Shown here: piece by piece, positions 15,675 to 23,887 of the stretch
How the letters are laid out: the number at the start of each line of letters is the position of its first letter
Numbering within the stretch: position 1 is the stretch's first letter
DNA from: Acidimicrobiaceae bacterium
GTDB taxonomy: Bacteria; Actinomycetota; Acidimicrobiia; Acidimicrobiales; RAAP-2
Direction: 5' to 3'
NCBI GenBank assembly: GCA_003136415.1
Contig: PLEI01000059.1
Location: forward strand, 1 to 39,969
DNA: 39,969 nucleotides
Position numbers and translations under genes: made by a program
Notes under the pieces: model-generated
What the model was told of the DNA's origin: nothing
The model's database searches: none
Seen by the model: the letters and a program-made list of their open reading frames with translations, nothing else

Positions 15675-18600
15675 CCGACATCAATGAGATTGAGCGCAGG
15701 GCTCAGAATCGTGTGGTCTCCCTCATACGCGACGAGTTGCATTACGAGTACGGAGGCAACGTCCAGGACCGAGCAAACACCAACATCGATGAGTCGCGAC
15801 TTCGTGCATTCCTTCAAGACCCTATACGCCAAGCTTGTTCCGACGCTCTCGTGGCCAAAGTTCTGCACAAGCTCCATCAGGTAGCGAACGACAAGACCAA
15901 GACGCTCTACGACCGCAATCGCAGCGTCTACGACCTGTTGAAGTACGGAGTCAACGTCTTGCCCGAAGTAGGCGAACAGACCGTGACGATCAAGCTCATC
16001 GACTGGGCTAATCCACTTCAAAACGACTTCATGGTGGCCGAAGAAGTCACCGTGGTCGGACCGAGAGCGGTGAAAAGGCCCGACGTTGTTCTTTACGTCA
16101 ACGGAATCGCATTGTCGGTGCTCGAGTTGAAGCGTTCCACGGTCAGTGTCTCCGAGGGGATCCGACAGAACTTAGATAACCAGCGGCCTGAGTTCATTGA
16201 GCACTTCTTTTCCACGATCCAGTGGGTCATGGCCGGCAATGACAGTCAGGGACTTCGCTACGGGACCATCGAGACTCCTGAGAAGTACTACTTGACGTGG
16301 CGGGAAGACGGTGACGAGGAGAGCATCCTTGACCGCGCAATCCTTCAAGTCTGTGAGAAGACGCGTCTGCTTGAATTCATCCACGACTTCATCGTGTTCG
16401 ATGCTGGTATCAAGAAAGTCTGCCGCCACAATCAGTACTTCGGAGTCCGCGCGTCTGAGACCGCGGTAGCCAACCGCGCAGGAGGCATCATCTGGCACAC
16501 TCAAGGCTCCGGCAAGAGCCTCACTATGGTCTGGCTGGCGCAATGGATTCGCGAGCACATCGCCGACTCTCGCGTGCTGATAGTGACCGACCGCAAGGAA
16601 CTTGACGAGCAAATCGAGGGCGTTTTTCAAGGAGTCGGTGCGGAGATCTACCGCACCACGAGCGGTACGGACCTCATCGAAAGCCTTAACACTTCGAACC
16701 CGTGGTTGCTTTGCTCGCTGATCCACAAGTTCGCAAACCGCCGCTCCGATGACAATGTTGATGAACCCGGCTACATACGAGAGCTTCGCGCAGCGCTGCC
16801 GGAAAATTTCACCCCTAAGGGTGACATCTTCGTCTTCATTGATGAGTGCCACCGTTCGCAGTCCAATCTTCTTCACAAGGCCATGAAGGAAATCCTGCCC
16901 GAGGCCGTCTTCATAGGTTTCACCGGTACTCCCCTCTTGAAGAAGGACAAAGCGAAGAGCATCGAGATCTTTGGCCCTTACATTCATACCTACAAGTTCG
17001 ACGAAGCCGTGCGTGACGGAGTCATCGTCGACCTGCGTTACGAGGCGCGAGACATCGATCAGCACATATCAGACCCCGAAGCTATTGACAGATGGTTTGC
17101 TGCCAAGACGAAGGGCCTTAACGACATCGCTAAAGCGCAGCTCAAGAAGCGATGGGGGACCATGCAAGAGGTTCTCTCAAGCAACTCCAGACTCTCTCGA
17201 ATCGTGAGCGACGTCGTTGTCGATATGAATACTCGTGAGCGGCTTGCCAGTGGGCGCGGAAACGCAATCCTCGTGACGGCGAGTATTCGTGACGCATGCG
17301 AGATCTTCGAGCAGTTCCAAAAGACTGAACTCAAGGGCCACTGTGGAATCATCACGTCCTACGCACCGAGCATCTCTGACCTTAAAGGCGAGACCACCGG
17401 CGAAGGTGAGACAGTAACTGAGAAGCAGTACAACGTCTATCGACAGATGCTCGCGGACTGGTTCAAGATCTCCTCCGACGAGGCGATGGGCAAAGTGGAG
17501 ACCTACGAGATTGAGGCCAAGGCTCGTTTCATCAAGGAACCAGGTCAATTGAAACTTCTCGTCGTCGTTGACAAGCTGCTCACGGGCTTCGACGCACCAC
17601 CTGCCACATATCTTTACATCGACAAGCACATGCAGGACCATGGACTCTTCCAGGCAATCTGTCGAGTGAATCGATTGGACGGCGACGACAAGGACTACGG
17701 CTACATCGTCGACTACAAGGACTTGTTCCGCAGTCTCGAGGGTGCAGTCCTCAGTTATACGGGCGAGGCCTTCAGCGGTCTTGACGCCGAAGATGTTGCG
17801 GGCCTTCTCAAGGATCGTGTCGCTGCTGCGCGGGCCGAACTTGACGACACTCGTGAAGCGGTGCGTTCACTGGTCGAACCCGTGACTTTGCCTCGGAGCC
17901 AAGCAGAGTACAGGCACTACTTCTGCACAACCGCGGAGGGTGACGCGAGCCAACTCCAGTCCAACGAGCCCAAGCGTCTTGCCTTCTACAAGGCCGTTGG
18001 CGCTTTCCTACGAGCCTTCGCAAACGTAGCAAACGATTACACAGCCGCAGGGTATTCGGACGCAGAGATTGACACGCTTCGAACAGAAATCGACCTCTTC
18101 GAAGCGGCCCGCACCTACATCCGGTTGGCGAGCGGCGACTTCATCGACCTCAAACTCTACGAACCGGCAATGCGCTTTCTCATGGACTCGTATATCGACG
18201 CTGACGCGAGTCGCAAGATCTCGACATTTGACGACATGTCATTTGTCGATCTCTTGGTCGAGAGGGGCCCGGCCGCCGTCGACTTGCTTCCTGAGCCGCT
18301 CCGTTCACCGGAAGCAGTAGCGGAGACCATCGCCAACAACGTCCGCAGACTCATCATCGATGAGCACCCTATCAACCCGAAGTACTACGACCTCATGTCG
18401 GACCTCCTCGACGCACTGATCGAACAACGACGCCTTCACAGCATCGACTACCAGCGATATCTTGAGGAGATCTCCAATCTCGCCAAGATGGTAAAGGATC
18501 CTTCCTCAAGCGGCTCGTATCCCTCGACTATCGACTCGCGCGGTCGTCAGGCAATCTTCGACTTCGTGGGAAGAGGCGAACAACTAGCGCTACGAGTGGA

Positions 18601-18751
18601 TGGCGCAGTTCGATCGTCGCTCCAAGATGGTTGGCGGGACAACCCCTTCAAAATCAAACTGGTTCGCCAGGGTATTGCATCTGTAATCACCGACAACGAA
18701 GTCGAGGTTGAGGAGATACTCGAGCTGGTAAAGGCCCATGGAGAGTACTGA
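15671..18751 (+). CDS. hsdR: Type I restriction-modification system, endonuclease/translocase subunit
   Basis: This 1026-residue motor-nuclease translocates DNA with ATP and cuts far from the unmethylated site when complexed with HsdM and HsdS. The PD-(D/E)xK nuclease lies near the N-terminus: Asp138 in RPDVVLYV, then Glu152 and Lys154 in LELKRS. The SF2 helicase follows, with Walker A HTQGSGKS at 276-283, DECH at 391-394 and FTGTPL shortly after. Helicase domain 2 includes DKLLTGFDAPPATYLYID and FQAICRVNRLDG. The C-terminal 300 residues are helical and probably contact HsdM. All catalytic residues are present, so the enzyme looks intact. It starts at the ATGA overlap with hsdS and overlaps the next gene by 14 bases. 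Confidence 0.95.
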   Translation: MTDINEIERRAQNRVVSLIRDELHYEYGGNVQDRANTNIDESRLRAFLQDPIRQACSDALVAKVLHKLHQVANDKTKTLYDRNRSVYDLLKYGVNVLPEVGEQTVTIKLIDWANPLQNDFMVAEEVTVVGPRAVKRPDVVLYVNGIALSVLELKRSTVSVSEGIRQNLDNQRPEFIEHFFSTIQWVMAGNDSQGLRYGTIETPEKYYLTWREDGDEESILDRAILQVCEKTRLLEFIHDFIVFDAGIKKVCRHNQYFGVRASETAVANRAGGIIWHTQGSGKSLTMVWLAQWIREHIADSRVLIVTDRKELDEQIEGVFQGVGAEIYRTTSGTDLIESLNTSNPWLLCSLIHKFANRRSDDNVDEPGYIRELRAALPENFTPKGDIFVFIDECHRSQSNLLHKAMKEILPEAVFIGFTGTPLLKKDKAKSIEIFGPYIHTYKFDEAVRDGVIVDLRYEARDIDQHISDPEAIDRWFAAKTKGLNDIAKAQLKKRWGTMQEVLSSNSRLSRIVSDVVVDMNTRERLASGRGNAILVTASIRDACEIFEQFQKTELKGHCGIITSYAPSISDLKGETTGEGETVTEKQYNVYRQMLADWFKISSDEAMGKVETYEIEAKARFIKEPGQLKLLVVVDKLLTGFDAPPATYLYIDKHMQDHGLFQAICRVNRLDGDDKDYGYIVDYKDLFRSLEGAVLSYTGEAFSGLDAEDVAGLLKDRVAAARAELDDTREAVRSLVEPVTLPRSQAEYRHYFCTTAEGDASQLQSNEPKRLAFYKAVGAFLRAFANVANDYTAAGYSDAEIDTLRTEIDLFEAARTYIRLASGDFIDLKLYEPAMRFLMDSYIDADASRKISTFDDMSFVDLLVERGPAAVDLLPEPLRSPEAVAETIANNVRRLIIDEHPINPKYYDLMSDLLDALIEQRRLHSIDYQRYLEEISNLAKMVKDPSSSGSYPSTIDSRGRQAIFDFVGRGEQLALRVDGAVRSSLQDGWRDNPFKIKLVRQGIASVITDNEVEVEEILELVKAHGEY

Positions 18752-19469
18752 GCGCTCGCACCTCGACGTCGGTGGTCTCGTAGTTGAGGTCGTCCGGAAG
18801 GACGTGAAGAACCTTCACCTTGGCGTATACCCACCCTCCGGACGCGTGCGAGTGGCCGCGCCAATCGCTGTTTCGGATGAAGCCGTGCGGCTGGCCGTCA
18901 TAGGGAAACTCCCCTGGATTCGTCGGCAACAAGAAACTTTCAAGCGGCAGCCGCGTCAATCTGCTCGCGAGGCTACGACCGGTGAGAGCCACTATGTTTT
19001 CGGCCAGCGACGACGACTTCGTGTTGTCGCAGACGCCAGTCGGGCCCACGTAGTACAAGCGACTAAAACTCGCCTCGAGATTCATGTACCGCCCGGATCT
19101 ACTCCGGAGTCCCGCGTTGCCGTGCTTGATCGCTGGCAACGACAACTCCTACGAGAAGCAATTGAGCCCCTTTTCGAACAGTGGCAGAAGACCTTAGGGG
19201 TGTCTCCGTCCTCAGTGGGTATCAAGCGAATGAAAACTAAATGGGGTAGTTGCAACGTTGCTTCCGGCAGTGTCTGGATTAACTCTGAACTCGCCAAGAA
19301 GCCAATCGATTGTGTCGAGTACATCGTCGTGCACGAGTTAGTACACCTCTTAGTCCCCACCCACGGAGAGCGGTTTATAGATCTGATGGATCAACACATG
19401 CCCGGCTGGAGGAATCGACGCGATCAGCTCAACTCCATGCCCCTGTCTCATGAGAACTGGAGTTACTAA
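18738..19469 (+). CDS. YgjP-like (DUF45) zinc metallopeptidase
   Basis: The 243-residue protein belongs to the YgjP/DUF45 metallopeptidase family. It has the diagnostic MKTKWGSC block at 165-172, WINSELAKKP at 180-189 and the zinc site HELVHLLVPTHGERF with His199, Glu200, His203 and His209. The N-terminal half is a beta-rich region typical of the family. Genes of this family are often found just downstream of hsdR in type I restriction loci, and here the start overlaps hsdR by 14 bases. The target protein is unknown; turnover of restriction subunits is a reasonable guess without direct evidence. Confidence 0.88.
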   Translation: MESTERSHLDVGGLVVEVVRKDVKNLHLGVYPPSGRVRVAAPIAVSDEAVRLAVIGKLPWIRRQQETFKRQPRQSAREATTGESHYVFGQRRRLRVVADASRAHVVQATKTRLEIHVPPGSTPESRVAVLDRWQRQLLREAIEPLFEQWQKTLGVSPSSVGIKRMKTKWGSCNVASGSVWINSELAKKPIDCVEYIVVHELVHLLVPTHGERFIDLMDQHMPGWRNRRDQLNSMPLSHENWSY

Positions 19470-20330
19470 ATGTCTACAGACACACTACCGCTGACTGCAC
19501 TGGTACCCGAGGCACGCGGGGGTCTGATTGAGATCTACGACCAACACGCCGCTCTCAAACTCACAGTCGTCGAACGAGAGGGTGCACGTCTCGTCGACGA
19601 AGAGTGGGACGTACCGGGGACCTACATCTTGCTAGACCGTCCAGACGAGGATGGCGTCTGGGGTGCCTACGTTGGCAAGGCGCCTAGCGGAGTCCGTAAT
19701 CGTCTCGGAGCACATATACGCAACAAGGACCACTGGTACCGCGCGGTGCTGATTAGACGCGATACGACTCACGGCTTCAACTCCGCACAGGTCGGATGGC
19801 TCGAGGGACGAATGTACGACCTTTTGGCGGCAGCTGAGAACGCGGTGCTTCACAACGGAAACCGTCCAAGCGACGAGACACTTCCCGCTTATGACCGCCA
19901 GATGTTGGAACTCGCCATTCTCCCCGTCACTCGAGTCCTACGACTGCTTGCTCACGACCCGGCGAGCGCGGACGACGTTGCAGAGATCGGCGGCTCTGCT
20001 CCGAAGAGACCCAGGACTAGCCGCTTCTACGGCATAGGGCTCGAGGAGATCATCCGAGCTGGCCTTCTTGCTGCTGGGACGAAGCTCGTATCGGTGAATG
20101 GCTCATGGCCCGCCAGCGCTGTGGTATCGAAAAACGAGCGAATTGAATACCAGGGTAAGGAATACTCGAGCCCATCGACCGCTGCTGGTGTAGTCCGCGG
20201 TGGTGCAGCCAACGGTTGGGACTTCTGGGCCGTAGAGACTGATACCGGCCGAGTTACTCTAGCGACACTTCGCCAGCGCTTCTTAGACGCCACCAACAGC
20301 CCTACGCCTAGCGACGTTGAGAGGGCGTAA
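19470..20330 (+). CDS. GIY-YIG nuclease-like protein with DUF4357/RAMA-type C-terminal domain
   Basis: The 286-residue protein begins directly after the metallopeptidase stop. The N-terminal half (about 48-130) fits a GIY-YIG fold: GTYILL, then AYVGKA, VRNRLGAHI, and a candidate catalytic glutamate at 112 in GWLEGRMYDLL. The C-terminal part (about 195-275) has GTKLVSVNGSWPASAVV, GKEYSSPSTAAGVV and NGWDFWAV. This matches the DUF4357 or RAMA-type domain found with restriction systems and thought to read modified DNA. Together they suggest a nuclease accessory to the type I system, perhaps acting on modified invaders. It closes the restriction operon, and its stop lies inside a hairpin. Confidence 0.78.
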   Translation: MSTDTLPLTALVPEARGGLIEIYDQHAALKLTVVEREGARLVDEEWDVPGTYILLDRPDEDGVWGAYVGKAPSGVRNRLGAHIRNKDHWYRAVLIRRDTTHGFNSAQVGWLEGRMYDLLAAAENAVLHNGNRPSDETLPAYDRQMLELAILPVTRVLRLLAHDPASADDVAEIGGSAPKRPRTSRFYGIGLEEIIRAGLLAAGTKLVSVNGSWPASAVVSKNERIEYQGKEYSSPSTAAGVVRGGAANGWDFWAVETDTGRVTLATLRQRFLDATNSPTPSDVERA

Positions 20331-20349
20331 CACCGATACGGGTGTTACG
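20326..20349 (+). terminator. Hairpin overlapping the stop of the restriction operon
   Basis: CGTAACACC (20326-20334) and GGTGTTACG (20341-20349) form a perfect nine-base stem around GATACG. The TAA stop codon of the GIY-YIG gene lies within the left arm. No T-run follows, so it may act as a stem-only terminator between convergent genes. Confidence 0.5.
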
Positions 20350-20527
20350 GCTTACCCCGTTAGTTGACTCGATGAAATTGACGTTCGTGATGTCGCAGTG
20401 CGCAGGTCGGACAACTATTCCAGGGAAGTCTCTCAAAGTAGGGCACTGATGTACGACACACCCGGCAGATGGGTCAGATGATGACACTGACGTACTTGAC
20501 ACACCTCGGGTCGATCCAAGTGATAGG

Positions 20528-21259
20528 TCAAGGGCTGAAACCAAAGTTGCACAGGCCCCCGAGTGTGGTGGGCTCGTAGTACGTGGCAGGAGGCCAGGTG
20601 ACGTCGTGCGAACGCACGGGCCAGATGGTGAGACGGTCCGAACCGTCACGGGGCTCGATAATGAGCCTCGGCTGGACCGGGAAGACGGTGAGGGCCACGT
20701 ACTCACGGAGAATGACTGCAAGAAATACCGACTCGACGTGGTCGATGGCTGACGTGAACCAGTCACGCGAGACAATCTCACGACGGAGATGGAGATGCGT
20801 GGCATCACTGACGTATCGGGCCAACTGAATGGGTTGATCGGGAATGGGCTGTCGGTGGTCGAAAAACCACTTGTAGACGGCGTTGGGGACGAGGCGGCTG
20901 CTCCCACTCAGCGACTCGTAGACCAGTCCAATCTTCGTCGCCCACGTGGCGACTTTCAATTGCTCTTCCGGGTTGAGAATTGTCTTAACTCCTCGCACCA
21001 TCGGTGCGATTATTGGCGCTATATCGTTGTCCATCTCCTGCATCCAACCGCCGTTGCATGCCTCGCAATACGCACGGCGTTCGTAAGTGACGCGGTCGCT
21101 CTCATGGGTCGGACGCCGATGAACCCCACTTTCATCGACGGTCCAGTGGTCGAAAGTGACGCGCGTTCCTGGTCCAAGCAAGTCACCGATTGGCTTGGAG
21201 AGCGTGTGCTCAACCGTCACGTCTGCCGAAGGGTTTTGACAGAACAGACACGGGCTCAT
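20528..21259 (-). CDS. HNH-like zinc-finger protein of unknown function
   Basis: The 243-residue protein has an N-terminal treble-clef pattern: Cys4 and Cys7 in CLFC, Glu17-His18 in TVEHTLSK, and Cys65, Cys68 and Asn69 in YCEACNGGWM. This is the layout of HNH-type nucleases and their relatives, but the classical third histidine is not evident, so nuclease activity is uncertain. The remainder is alpha/beta with no known motif. It lies 55 bases downstream of the trypsin-like protease on the same strand, so the two may be co-transcribed. It converges with the restriction operon. Given the surroundings it could be part of a defence pair. Confidence 0.6.
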   Translation of the reverse strand: MSPCLFCQNPSADVTVEHTLSKPIGDLLGPGTRVTFDHWTVDESGVHRRPTHESDRVTYERRAYCEACNGGWMQEMDNDIAPIIAPMVRGVKTILNPEEQLKVATWATKIGLVYESLSGSSRLVPNAVYKWFFDHRQPIPDQPIQLARYVSDATHLHLRREIVSRDWFTSAIDHVESVFLAVILREYVALTVFPVQPRLIIEPRDGSDRLTIWPVRSHDVTWPPATYYEPTTLGGLCNFGFSP

Positions 21260-21314
21260 GCCGAATCGTAACCCTCAAGCGAGCACCGGCCACAAGACGT
21301 GGGGGCTACTCCGG

Positions 21315-22214
21315 TTAAATGGAGATGCCAAACCTCGTTATAGCTTCCTCCAAAGCTTCGGCAATCTTCCACGCCGGGACAACCGTCATCATCCCAGCGT
21401 TCATGCGCGTGGTGCGCGGCACTCCAGGTACGGCCATTGCAGGTTCCCATCCAGCACGAGGCTCGCCACTCGAATCGACCTTCGCGGACATGTGGCCGCA
21501 GTCAATCCCGAGGAATCGCCACAGCATGTTATCTTCAAGACCAACGGGAATATCCAGATCGCCGCTGGTCGACTGCGGATGGAAGAGGTAGACAGCGGAG
21601 CCACTGTATCCCGGAAGAGAACGCGACTCTACCAAGAAGCATTCTTGCCGTGATGGCCGGACGGCATCTGTGAACTCGATGGTGACGGGCCCAGCCGAAG
21701 CCAGATTCCCGAACCGCACTGTGGGCGTCTGCGACAGCACTCCCTCTTCAGCAAGGAAACGGCCGACTAATAGCGTGTCATCCCCCGCGCCGACTAGTTC
21801 CCCCCAGTAGTAGGGCTGCTCGGGAATCACGGTGTGCACCATTGGTCGCGGGGTGAGATCGTCAGGAACAACGAATCTCTCGATGGGTATGTACGAGTAG
21901 GGACAGTTGCCTGACTCACTAACTACCCTGAAGGGTGCCACCGCCACATCTGGGTCAAAGTCGGGGTGCTTGACCCACTCGGGTTCCTCAATCTCTACTG
22001 TGCCGTCTCGAGTCACCACGCGCACAACCGGTGCTCCGAGACTCGCTACATGGTCACAAGTCACGAAGTAGAGCGTGATATTCGGTGACGCATGACTCCC
22101 GCGCCGACCGACCAAGAAGCCGCTTCCGCCGACGGCATCTCCCTTTTCGGCAGCCTCACGCGTCGTGTAAAGGTAGATCGTCGCTTGGAGTAGTACCTCA
22201 GACACCCTCGGCAT
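21315..22214 (-). CDS. Trypsin-like serine protease, cytoplasmic
   Basis: The 299-residue protein shows a chymotrypsin-fold triad: His55 in YFVTCDHVA, Asp89 in DFDPDVAVAPF and Ser204 in LPGYSGSAV. A GSGFLVG strand at 30-36 precedes the histidine as usual. There is no signal peptide, so it appears to act inside the cell, unlike most trypsin-like enzymes. I chose the ATG at 22214 because GGGAG sits six bases before it; the longer in-frame extension to 22286 has no ribosome site. It is the first gene of a likely two-gene unit with the HNH-like gene. Intracellular trypsin-like proteases do occur in phage-defence loci, which fits this neighbourhood. Confidence 0.75.
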   Translation of the reverse strand: MPRVSEVLLQATIYLYTTREAAEKGDAVGGSGFLVGRRGSHASPNITLYFVTCDHVASLGAPVVRVVTRDGTVEIEEPEWVKHPDFDPDVAVAPFRVVSESGNCPYSYIPIERFVVPDDLTPRPMVHTVIPEQPYYWGELVGAGDDTLLVGRFLAEEGVLSQTPTVRFGNLASAGPVTIEFTDAVRPSRQECFLVESRSLPGYSGSAVYLFHPQSTSGDLDIPVGLEDNMLWRFLGIDCGHMSAKVDSSGEPRAGWEPAMAVPGVPRTTRMNAGMMTVVPAWKIAEALEEAITRFGISI

Positions 22215-22393
22215 GTCACGCTCCCACACTCGGACTCGGGCACCATTCGGAGCGGTCCGTGCCGAAAGATGGTAGCCGCGCACCAAGCCCCCCAGAGACA
22301 GTTGTGCACAAGTGATTCAGTTTTCTATTCAGGGCGCAGATGTCACATGCGTGTTGGACACTGTAAGTGTCCACGTTGAAAAGGAAGAACGAA

Positions 22394-22654
22394 ATGGAAT
22401 TTCAAGCGGCGGTAATCGAGGAACAGAGGCAGACGTTCGGCATCGTCATTGTCAAGCCGTCCGTCTTGAATTCGCCGAGCGATCGGGAGGAGATGGTGGT
22501 CTTCGGAGTGCGAGCCTTCGGGGCGATGCCCATCGTCCTCATGGCGCAGGACTCGAGGGGGGTCCCAACCTATTTTGGACGAGACGATATCGTTCGATTC
22601 CTTGCGAATGTCTTCATCGACCAGATTCCGTGGAAGAAGTACACGATTACTTAG
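22394..22654 (+). CDS. Small protein of unknown function
   Basis: The 86-residue protein starts at an ATG with AAGGA seven bases upstream. The GTG nine codons earlier is in frame but less likely. It has an alternating hydrophobic pattern (FGIVIVKPSV, EEMVVFGVRAFG, MPIVLMAQDS) suggesting a small beta-rich fold, then a helix FLANVFIDQIPW. I do not recognise the family. It is divergent from the protease gene and converges with the Panacea-type toxin-antitoxin pair. Confidence 0.55.
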   Translation: MEFQAAVIEEQRQTFGIVIVKPSVLNSPSDREEMVVFGVRAFGAMPIVLMAQDSRGVPTYFGRDDIVRFLANVFIDQIPWKKYTIT

Positions 22655-22693
22655 TTGTTTCGTCCAGGCCCGAGAGCATGCTTCACCGCACTG

Positions 22694-22725
22694 AGTACGT
22701 AGGTACCCTTCTCGAACTACGTACT
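22694..22725. terminator. Bidirectional hairpin between convergent genes
   Basis: AGTACGTAG (22694-22702) and CTACGTACT (22717-22725) form a perfect nine-base stem with a 14-base loop. It lies 40 bases after the stop of the small plus-strand gene, and its right arm overlaps the TAG of the minus-strand candidate toxin. It is well placed as a two-way terminator. Confidence 0.5.
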
Positions 22726-23191
22726 AAGTGTGCCTGAGTGTGCTCGGGCACACCTGATGCTTGGGATCCCACCATAGAAGGTAGAAGATGTTCTCCTGGC
22801 GTATTCCCCAGAGTCGCTCGCGCCCACTAAGCCGAAAGCGAAAGAGAGTGTCGTAGTCCTCGAGATTGATTGCGGTAAGTCGATCACGAGCGTCCTTGAC
22901 GAGCTTGGGAACCTCGACATCGTGTTGGCTGGCGGAATCCTCTGACAGGACTTGCGCCCATGTCTTCTGCTCCCAGTGACCCAACTTTTGGAGGATCTCC
23001 CGGTACTTCTCCTTCTTGACGTTGGACCATCCCCAGGAGCCGCCGACATCCATCCAACCGGTGCGCCACGCCAAGAAGCTTGTATTGTGGCCGACTTCGG
23101 GCGCCCGGCGCGGGCGCTTCTCGGTCGGCTTCGGCGCGTTGGCACGAGCCACGAGAGGTTGCTTCGACCCTCGGGCACCATTCCGAGACAC
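22724..23191 (-). CDS. Candidate toxin partner of a Panacea-domain antitoxin
   Basis: The 155-residue protein is encoded six bases after the stop of a DUF4065 (Panacea) antitoxin gene on the same strand, the arrangement of PanAT toxin-antitoxin pairs. It is basic at the N-terminus (KPTEKRPRRAPEVG), then has WGWSNVKKEKYREILQKLGHWEQKTW, and ends with a conserved-looking block FRFRLSGRERLWGIRQENIFYLLWWDPKHQV. I have seen such a WGIR...LLWWDP ending in unannotated proteins but know no assigned activity. The start is a GTG without a clear ribosome site, so it may be translated by coupling to the antitoxin. Its mode of toxicity cannot be stated. Confidence 0.6.
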   Translation of the reverse strand: MSRNGARGSKQPLVARANAPKPTEKRPRRAPEVGHNTSFLAWRTGWMDVGGSWGWSNVKKEKYREILQKLGHWEQKTWAQVLSEDSASQHDVEVPKLVKDARDRLTAINLEDYDTLFRFRLSGRERLWGIRQENIFYLLWWDPKHQVCPSTLRHT

Positions 23192-23197
23192 GACGCG

Positions 23198-23656
23198 TTA
23201 GAAGGGCTCGACGTCGATCGCGTCGGCACCAAGCGATCCGTAGTATTCCTCCATTGAGGCAATCGATATGGGAGTTCTAGAGATCGCGGAAGGATCCAGG
23301 CCTGCTCGGGCGTTCTTCCACGGGTCCTCAGAGTGAGTGAGGTCGCTCAACTGCTGAGCAGTCAGGTGACCGTATGTGCGAACGATGGCGTCAATCGTCT
23401 CCTTCTCGTTGTTGACGAGAGAGGCAGAGTGGCCGGCCGGCCAACTCGAGATCTCGAAACGCCCGCGGTGCTGCTCATAGAGTTCTGGGCAGACAGGTCC
23501 GTTGCGCCATGCCTGAATTTCGGAGTTAAAGAGCACCTCACCGTCCCAGACCGCGTGCCACGCTTGCGAGTAGTAGGCCAACTTCTGGAACTTCATGGCT
23601 GTCATGGGTCCCGCCTTCTCAACGATGTAGGCGGCGACGTCATTCAAACTGGCCAT
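23198..23656 (-). CDS. Panacea (DUF4065, SocA-like) antitoxin
   Basis: The 152-residue protein is a typical Panacea-domain member: VAAYIVEKAGPMTAMKFQKLAYYSQAW, then FNSEIQAWRNGPVCPELYEQHRG, and a C-terminal helix pair with YGHLTAQQLSDLTHSEDPW. Panacea proteins neutralise many unrelated toxins encoded next to them. The ATG at 23656 has GGGGGAG five bases upstream, which decides it over the longer extension to 23719. The downstream neighbour six bases away is the candidate toxin. Upstream, a short palindrome TGTG-A-CACA near 23693-23705 could be an autoregulatory site. A typical PanAT operon is the most economical reading. Confidence 0.85.
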   Translation of the reverse strand: MASLNDVAAYIVEKAGPMTAMKFQKLAYYSQAWHAVWDGEVLFNSEIQAWRNGPVCPELYEQHRGRFEISSWPAGHSASLVNNEKETIDAIVRTYGHLTAQQLSDLTHSEDPWKNARAGLDPSAISRTPISIASMEEYYGSLGADAIDVEPF

Positions 23657-23887
23657 GAACACTCCCCCTTCGCTAGAACAACTATACGAGGACTGTGTCA
23701 CACTATTGGCGCGGCGCAAGCGTTTATTGGCACGCTAGTGCTGGAATCCCCAGGATTGCTTAGAAATCTCGAGTTAGAAAATGCCCGACTTTTTGTTAGG
23801 AGTCGTCTGCCTCACCATCCAGACCCCAGTGGCAACCTGCTCTGGACTTACGTGCATACCCCTCTAGCCTTGCTCCCCGATACACCT

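Noticed and set aside
16172-17065. Minus-strand open frame of 297 codons inside hsdR
   Set aside because: It lies fully within the helicase domain of hsdR and shows no conserved motif.
20444-20512. Two imperfect direct repeats (CACTGA-GTAC...ACACACC) after the restriction operon
   Set aside because: About 25 bases with several differences and no relation to a gene or promoter; too weak to call.
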